Part shown: positions 40,855 through 46,039 of the stretch, piece after piece
Numbering within the stretch: position 1 is the stretch's first letter
How the letters are laid out: each line of letters starts with the position of its first letter
Source of the DNA: a virus
Length of the DNA stretch: 46,039 nt
Virus record (IMG/VR): IMGVR_UViG_3300030117_002597
Span: 1 to 46,039 of that record
Reading direction: 5' to 3' (one strand)
Notes under the pieces: model-generated
Seen by the model: the letters and a program-made list of their open reading frames with translations, nothing else
Databases searched by the model: none
What the model was told of the DNA's origin: nothing
Program-made: the position numbers and the translations under genes

Positions 40855-42570
40855 TTATTTATCTGGTATCGTTATACGTGTCGGAGTAGTATCGATATCA
40901 AAGCTACCTTGGTTTATTAAGCTATCTATTTTATCAAAGAAATCTTTTGAAGCCTTTTCATCCATAAGGAATGTTGGATCAAGTTCTATTTGTTTATACA
41001 ACACACTTACAAGTGATAATAAATTGCTATCTCTAGTATTTATAGCTTGCTGTTCTAATGTTCTTAATTTCTCTACAGCTAATGTAAGATTAAATGATTC
41101 TACAGCTTGCTGTCTTTGAGCAGATGCTGATTCAAGACTACGTTTTCTTTGTGATTCTTTAATTGCAGGTAAGCCCATTGCTGCTTCACCTACTGAAGCT
41201 GCAGCATCACCAAGATTTTTTGCACTACCAAAAGCTTTAGCAAGAGAACCTAAAGCATATACATCTAATTCTCTTTGCTTATCTGCTTCTGTAAATTCTG
41301 GTACATCTACTGTTGGTAAGTTTGCTATTGAAGACATAAGACTATCAATAGCTACATTTGTACGTGATCCAGTGCCTGCTTGATCACCTCTTGGGTCATC
41401 ATCTGATATCTTATTATCTATGTTATTTTTTTGTAAAAAAGTTCCAAGAAGAGAAGCTATTCCACCATCACCACTAACATTTGACTGATTTGTATCAACT
41501 ATGCCAATAGCCGCATCATCTTCACCTGCAAATTGATTAAAGAGTAATGGTATGGTTGGTGTTGCAACAAGTGCTGAATATTCTGCTGGATTGTTTATTA
41601 TTGATCTGCTAATTGGGTTATTTAATAACGCTTCCGTACCTTTTCCTCTCCCAACAGTTGTTACAAATGGATTTGGTCCTGCACCAGTTACTTGTTGTCC
41701 TCTACTAAAATATTTTGCAATACTATCACGAAGTTGTCCAAGTCCTTTTTTACTAGCTTGCCATCCTTGTTTTACAAATGGTGCTGCTTTGTATATACCT
41801 AATGCTCCAAAAGGTGTAATTGTTAAAAGATCACTTATTTCATCTGCACTTCCAAAGCCTGGTTTAAATTCATCGCCAAATAAAAATTCTGCACCTGGTC
41901 GTAAAAAAGGAACAGGAACTGATTCTGCTCTTAATTGTTCATATATATCTGCAGGTGTTTTCATATCAAGCGATGAATCTGGTTGATAAGATGCTTCAAT
42001 ATTTTTTAAAACATTTGATGCTATTTGACTAGAATTAGGTAAACCTATTGAAGGTCTTTCTATAGATTGAGATTCTCTAAGTCTTTCATTATAAATAGCT
42101 TCTGCATTCTGATTGGCATAGGCTATTGCTTCTTGTGTAGTAGCACCTGGTTTTGCTGCCATATATTCTTCTATCATGCTTTTTCTAAATTCTTCTAATG
42201 TACCAAGATTTCCTCCTAATACACTTGATGAACCACCATTAGCAAACGCAGTTAAGCCACCACTAGCCATACCCATTTGAGGGGAAGGCGGTGCCATACT
42301 CGTAATACCAGCGTCTAAGGGTGAGGAGACTTCAGCAGAACTTGGCATAGCACCTTGACTTAATTCCATTACTGCTTCCTCAGCTACAGTAGTGGAAGGT
42401 TGATTTTGTCTTGCCATTTGATTCTCGTACATTTGTTTCATTTGTGTACGTCTTTGTATCTCTGACAAAACTAAATATTCTGGGTACCTTGAATTAGGAT
42501 CACTCATAAATTGCACAAGTTGATCTTGTGGTACGTATTCTAATTCTGCTGCTATGTCTATCAAACTCAT
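40855..42570 (-). CDS. Internal virion (ejection) protein, 571 residues
   Basis: This 571-residue protein begins with a helical domain DIAAELEYVPQDQLVQFMSD and ASGGLTAFANGG (about 103-114), the Gly-rich signature seen in the gene cluster's upstream member. A hydrophobic segment around GALGIYKAAPFVKQ and a helical, Ala/Gln-rich C-terminal half follow (FGSAKNLGDAAASVGEAAMG, QRKRSLESASAQRQQAVESF). By gene order it corresponds to the T7 gp15 position. The role is inferred from context. Confidence 0.55.
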   Translation of the reverse strand: MSLIDIAAELEYVPQDQLVQFMSDPNSRYPEYLVLSEIQRRTQMKQMYENQMARQNQPSTTVAEEAVMELSQGAMPSSAEVSSPLDAGITSMAPPSPQMGMASGGLTAFANGGSSSVLGGNLGTLEEFRKSMIEEYMAAKPGATTQEAIAYANQNAEAIYNERLRESQSIERPSIGLPNSSQIASNVLKNIEASYQPDSSLDMKTPADIYEQLRAESVPVPFLRPGAEFLFGDEFKPGFGSADEISDLLTITPFGALGIYKAAPFVKQGWQASKKGLGQLRDSIAKYFSRGQQVTGAGPNPFVTTVGRGKGTEALLNNPISRSIINNPAEYSALVATPTIPLLFNQFAGEDDAAIGIVDTNQSNVSGDGGIASLLGTFLQKNNIDNKISDDDPRGDQAGTGSRTNVAIDSLMSSIANLPTVDVPEFTEADKQRELDVYALGSLAKAFGSAKNLGDAAASVGEAAMGLPAIKESQRKRSLESASAQRQQAVESFNLTLAVEKLRTLEQQAINTRDSNLLSLVSVLYKQIELDPTFLMDEKASKDFFDKIDSLINQGSFDIDTTPTRITIPDK

Positions 42571-42571
42571 G

Positions 42572-43720
42572 TTATCCTTGACCTCCTCCCATGCCTCTAT
42601 ATAGTCCTAGTCCGCCAAGACCTAAACCTGCTAGAGACTGGAATAATCCAGGTTGTTGTTGATACGTGCTTACTTGTTGTTGTGGTGAAATTGGCACACC
42701 TCTAAGTATATTGCTTAAGAAGCCTAGATTCTGCTGTCCTGCACCTTGTTGTCTCAAGAAGTCTTGATAACCTGTATCAAAACCAGCTTGTTGTAATGCT
42801 CTCTGCTGTGAACCTATATTTTGTAAAGCTCCTATTCTACCAAGAGTATCTCTTTGTATATCGCCACCTAAACCTCTCATAAAGTCAGCTCCAGCTATTC
42901 CATATCTTGAAGATAGGTCAAAGCCTGACTGCCTAAATCTTTCTTCTGCTTGTCTGTCTGCTTCTTGTTGAGCCATTGATCTAAGATCAAACTGAGAACC
43001 TGCTAAGTCTGCTGCTCGTTCAGCTCCTACTTGTCGTACTGCTGATTCAAAGGCTGCTTGATCTCCTTTAGTTTGTATATCACCTAACTGTTGTCCAAGA
43101 TTTCTTTGTCTTTCAGCTTGTAATATAGCTTCACGATAACCGCCTAGTCCGCCAGATTGTGCAGCTCGACCACCTATTTGTTCTCCCAATATATCAGACT
43201 GTCTTACAGCTTCTCGTTTTGCAACATCTGTAACAGCTTGTTGATAAGGTGACATAAATCTAGATACACCTTGCTCAAATCCAAGTTTGTTATAAGTTGG
43301 ATATGGTGATTCTGGACTTGGAGGAACAGGTGCTCCTATAGGATCGCCTACTGGTGGCATAGCTCCAATTGATTTACCTGGAGATGTAGATTGTGGCATA
43401 CCTTGACCTGTAGTCATTCCTGGAGCTTGATACCCTGACTGATAGCCAAAGTTCATACCTCCAACCATGTCTTGTGCTTGACCATATTGACTAGGTGTAC
43501 CTGATAAAGCATAACCTCTAGTCATAGCTTGGCTTTGCAATTCATCTGGAGAAAAATACGCTAGTCTTTGTCCTCCATATGTTTGAGTAGGTTGAAGCGA
43601 TTCCGCTTCAGCTCTACGCATTAATCTTTCAAAATATGGTTGTGCATATGCTGGAAGATTTGTTTGAGTTACTGTTTGATCTGTTGGTGCTGCTTGACTG
43701 CTACCGCCTCCACTTGCCAT
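42572..43720 (-). CDS. Internal virion protein, Gln/Gly-rich (gp14-like position)
   Basis: This 382-residue protein has a Pro/Gly/Gln-rich N-terminal half and a helical, Arg/Gln/Ala-rich segment (about 150-300; VTDVAKREAVRQSDILGEQI, GGRAAQSGG). It ends in a Gly-rich hydrophobic tail GLFQSLAGLGLGGLGLYRGM. This is the composition of ejection proteins that form channels after release. It overlaps the GNAT gene by one base and is 1 nt from the next gene. Confidence 0.6.
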   Translation of the reverse strand: MASGGGSSQAAPTDQTVTQTNLPAYAQPYFERLMRRAEAESLQPTQTYGGQRLAYFSPDELQSQAMTRGYALSGTPSQYGQAQDMVGGMNFGYQSGYQAPGMTTGQGMPQSTSPGKSIGAMPPVGDPIGAPVPPSPESPYPTYNKLGFEQGVSRFMSPYQQAVTDVAKREAVRQSDILGEQIGGRAAQSGGLGGYREAILQAERQRNLGQQLGDIQTKGDQAAFESAVRQVGAERAADLAGSQFDLRSMAQQEADRQAEERFRQSGFDLSSRYGIAGADFMRGLGGDIQRDTLGRIGALQNIGSQQRALQQAGFDTGYQDFLRQQGAGQQNLGFLSNILRGVPISPQQQVSTYQQQPGLFQSLAGLGLGGLGLYRGMGGGQG

Positions 43721-44202
43721 TATTTTTTCTCCTTAAATATTTTCTCGAACATAACCGCTTGTTCTTTCCATTGGCTATCTTCTTTAACTGTTAAAAACTT
43801 TAAACCTTTTCTGCCTAAAGCTTGCATACCTTTGCAATTGTTTTTTCTTGCCCAACTTTCTAAAACTTTCCAACCACTTGTAAGCCAGTTATCTTTATGG
43901 CTTCCACCTAATAACATTACTTCTAGCATTTTTAAACCTGTTGGATAAGTAGATATTGATGTTGTAGCACAAGCTATAATTTTTTCATCTTCTATTCTTA
44001 TAACTATCCAAAGATGTTGAACTCCGTTTTTGAGTTGACTATAAACTGTATCTAAAGTGTGTCTGCCATTAGACCTTTTGCAAGCTCTAAGAAGAAACAT
44101 TTTGACATCATCCCACACTATATCTATATGTTCTGGCATTACTGCAGATATAGTATTTTTATGTTCTGTTTCTTTATGTTCTGTTGCTTGTTGTTCTATC
44201 AT
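43720..44202 (-). CDS. GNAT-like protein, T7 gp13-like position
   Basis: This 160-residue protein has a GNAT-like pattern: a helix at DDVKMFLLRACKRSNG, strand HLWIVIRIEDEKIIACATTS, and then LKMLEVMLLGGSHKDNWLTS, followed by WKVLESWARKNNCKGMQALG. Many podoviruses carry such a degenerate acetyltransferase next to internal virion genes, where it corresponds to T7 gp13. The acetyl-CoA loop (R/QxxGxG/A) is absent, so it is probably structural. Overlaps of 1 and 4 nt couple it to its neighbours. Confidence 0.6.
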   Translation of the reverse strand: MIEQQATEHKETEHKNTISAVMPEHIDIVWDDVKMFLLRACKRSNGRHTLDTVYSQLKNGVQHLWIVIRIEDEKIIACATTSISTYPTGLKMLEVMLLGGSHKDNWLTSGWKVLESWARKNNCKGMQALGRKGLKFLTVKEDSQWKEQAVMFEKIFKEKK

Positions 44203-46039
44203 GCTGGTAAGACCTCATTATCTTTTATCTCAGATGGCTGAGTTGTGCCACCATATTTAGCTTGTCTTACTCTGTCCATCATACGATATAACTTATCTGC
44301 ACCTGCATCTGAACTGCCATCTCCTAAACTAGAAACAACATCAGCTGGTACAATAAACTCATCCTGTGATACAGCTACTGGTTGTTTGTTACCTATCATA
44401 CCATCTATATCATCAGCCATACCACCTTGATTAGTGCCTTGTATTTGTCCTTCAACTTGTGCATTAGGAACTACACTTTGTAATACAGCTCTCCTAAGTT
44501 CTTGAAATACTTCTGGTCCATATTTATCAATAAACATATTTAAAGCAGATTCATTATTAGTATCTCCTAAAATAAATGCTATAACTTCTTGTGTTATTGG
44601 GTCTTCTAATATTCCTGTCATGCCTCCTGTTTGAAAAACTCCTCTTCCTTTTAATATGTCAGCTTTAGTTACTTTGCCATCTTTGTTTAGATCAGGAAAA
44701 GGTTTGTCACTTTTGTCACTTTTGCCACCTTTTTTCATACGTCTAGGGCTCATTCTTCTTTCATCTTCTTCTAACATATCCACAATCATTTGATTTCTAG
44801 CTATTTGTTCTTCTAAACTTTCTGGTTTAAATACAGGAAACTCACTATCTTCCATACCAGCTATAGCTATTTGATTTGACATAATATTATCTTCTATTCC
44901 TGATGCAGCTATTGGCATAGGCATTGGTTTTTGTGCTGGCATTCGTGGCACAGGTGCAGCTATTGGCATTGGTTCTGGCTCCAATGGAGCAAAAGGCTGC
45001 TTTATAATATTAGGCAAGAACCCACTTCTAAAATCTCCATATTGTTCTTCATCATCTGGTGGAGGTGGTGGTGGAGGTGTTTCGTCTGGTGGAGGTGGTG
45101 GAGGTGGTGTAGGTGTACCATCATCATCTCCTGGTGGAATTTCTATTGGTGGTGGTGGTGGTGGCGGTGGAACAAATGGACCCACTTGGAATGAATTCAT
45201 TTTTTGTGTAGGGTCAAGTATTTGTGGTACTCCTTGTGCTGCCGAACCATAGAATTGTTGATAGCTTGGAGACTGTGTAGGACTAAATACAGGAGCACTA
45301 GGTACATCTGCTGCTCCTAAGTCTGATATTCCTGCAGCTATTCCTGATTCTAAATCAGTTGCAGATGGATTAGGGCTGCTAAAGTAATTAAACTCTGGCA
45401 TAAATCCTGGCATATAACCCATAGGTATTGGGTTAGCTTCTCTTTGTGGTACATACTGCATACCTGCTCCATAAAAATTACCTGGATCATTTAAGTTTAA
45501 ATTATTTATTGCTTGACCAAGATAACCAATACCAGCACTTAAGTCTGGGTCTGTAGGGTCATATGTAATTCCAGTTGTGAAACCACCTTCTTGCATTTGT
45601 TCTGGTTCTTCAAATAAAAATTTATTTTCATCTAATAAATTTAAAATATCTTGCATTTCTGATTCTGAAGCTCTAAAACCTCCTGTAGCTACACCAAGTT
45701 TTGCTCTACCTATTCGATTTAGTTGATCTTCTAGTTTAAGGAAATCTTTTCTTCTTTCTTCTTTCATCTTACGTCTTCCTTCTATATCACCTTTTGTTTC
45801 TTTCCAACGATTCTCATATTTGCCAATTAGTTCTTGCCTTTCAACTTCAGCATAATATTTATAAATTTTATGTAAATCAGCAAAAGTTTCATCAACACCC
45901 ATACTTCTTACAATTTCTTTAGAAGTTTTTTTAGGTACTGCTTTATTAGTGCTTTGTCCATTTGCAAATTTAGTTATTCCACCACTAGCTGATGGCAAAG
46001 GTGTTATATATGTTCCTGGTATAGCTTCAGGATAGTCTA
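44199..46039 (-). CDS. Proline-rich virion protein, partial (cut by right edge)
   Basis: The reading frame is open to the right edge. The visible part has 612 codons before the stop, and its first residues are DYPEAIPGTYITPLPSASGG. A TTG at 45998 is in frame but not a credible start since coding continues upstream and the motif ASGGITKFANG spans it. The middle is extremely Pro/Asp-rich with runs of seven or eight prolines (around 45055-45170). A C-terminal domain has DLNKDGKVTKADILKGRG, an EF-hand or dockerin-like loop, and DEFIVPADVVSSLGDGSSDA. It precedes the GNAT gene in the late operon. The function is unknown; a tail or internal virion role is likely. Confidence 0.65.
   Translation of the reverse strand, partial: DYPEAIPGTYITPLPSASGGITKFANGQSTNKAVPKKTSKEIVRSMGVDETFADLHKIYKYYAEVERQELIGKYENRWKETKGDIEGRRKMKEERRKDFLKLEDQLNRIGRAKLGVATGGFRASESEMQDILNLLDENKFLFEEPEQMQEGGFTTGITYDPTDPDLSAGIGYLGQAINNLNLNDPGNFYGAGMQYVPQREANPIPMGYMPGFMPEFNYFSSPNPSATDLESGIAAGISDLGAADVPSAPVFSPTQSPSYQQFYGSAAQGVPQILDPTQKMNSFQVGPFVPPPPPPPPIEIPPGDDDGTPTPPPPPPPDETPPPPPPPDDEEQYGDFRSGFLPNIIKQPFAPLEPEPMPIAAPVPRMPAQKPMPMPIAASGIEDNIMSNQIAIAGMEDSEFPVFKPESLEEQIARNQMIVDMLEEDERRMSPRRMKKGGKSDKSDKPFPDLNKDGKVTKADILKGRGVFQTGGMTGILEDPITQEVIAFILGDTNNESALNMFIDKYGPEVFQELRRAVLQSVVPNAQVEGQIQGTNQGGMADDIDGMIGNKQPVAVSQDEFIVPADVVSSLGDGSSDAGADKLYRMMDRVRQAKYGGTTQPSEIKDNEVLPA

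Noticed and set aside
44931-45194. Trp/Arg-rich open frame on the plus strand
   Set aside because: It is the antisense shadow of the proline-rich region of the virion gene.
45996-45998. TTG as start of the right-edge gene
   Set aside because: Coding sequence and the ASGGITKFANG motif context continue upstream to the edge without a stop, so the real start lies outside the window.
1-46039. tRNA or tmRNA genes, integrase or attachment sites
   Set aside because: No cloverleaf-like segment with TTCRA arm and no recombinase motifs were found in the gaps or genes.

Overview
This window is a piece of a lytic-looking tailed phage genome, most likely a marine podovirus. The base composition is visibly AT-rich. 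The late module has the podovirus set: terminase, a long P22/T7-like portal, scaffold, capsid, adaptor proteins, fibre and internal ejection proteins. The style of several genes (GroES-like co-chaperonin, DUF6321-type basic protein, YadA-like fibre repeats, a giant polyvalent virion protein) resembles uncultured marine phages such as those of marine alphaproteobacteria. The host itself cannot be read from the sequence. I see no integrase, DNA polymerase, RNA polymerase, endolysin, tRNA or CRISPR array.

Layout. (1) 1-17508, minus strand: the late operon read right to left, TerS, TerL, portal, GroES-like protein, scaffold, decoration protein, major capsid protein, small basic proteins, adaptors, then a long fibre gene cut by the left edge. 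(2) 17585-23855, plus strand: a transcription unit holding a membrane protein, a MoxR-type AAA ATPase / unknown / metallopeptidase-VWA triad, and a set of small genes ending in an ADP-ribosyltransferase-like gene and a strong terminator. Three type III hammerhead ribozymes sit in front of its three gene groups. (3) 23856-24489: no convincing gene, but a chain of hairpins ending in a terminator, probably a structured ncRNA. (4) 24490-27550: two small plus-strand genes, then a minus-strand block with the T7 gp4-like primase-helicase. (5) 27617-32823, plus strand: a tightly overlapping recombination/replication operon (Cas4-like nuclease, Sak3-type annealing protein, SSB-like protein, Ref-like HNH nuclease) with many small genes. 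(6) 32788-46039, minus strand: the ejection-protein block, GNAT-like gp13 analogue, two internal virion proteins and a 2685-residue polyvalent protein; the most upstream gene is cut by the right edge.

How it fits together. The minus-strand blocks at both ends read in the same direction and both are open at the edges, so the genome was probably linearised, or the window cut, inside one late operon. Early functions (helicase-primase, annealing protein, nuclease, SSB) support replication and recombination using a host or off-window polymerase. The ribozyme-bearing operon is the most unusual part. If all three ribozymes cleave, its transcript would be cut into three defined mRNAs of about 0.9, 3.6 and 1.6 kb, each starting with a ribozyme remnant and a strong Shine-Dalgarno. 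Several other genes (at 16598, 24490, 27550, 27617) lack a Shine-Dalgarno and have a -10 box 7-15 nt from the ATG, suggesting leaderless or nearly leaderless mRNAs.
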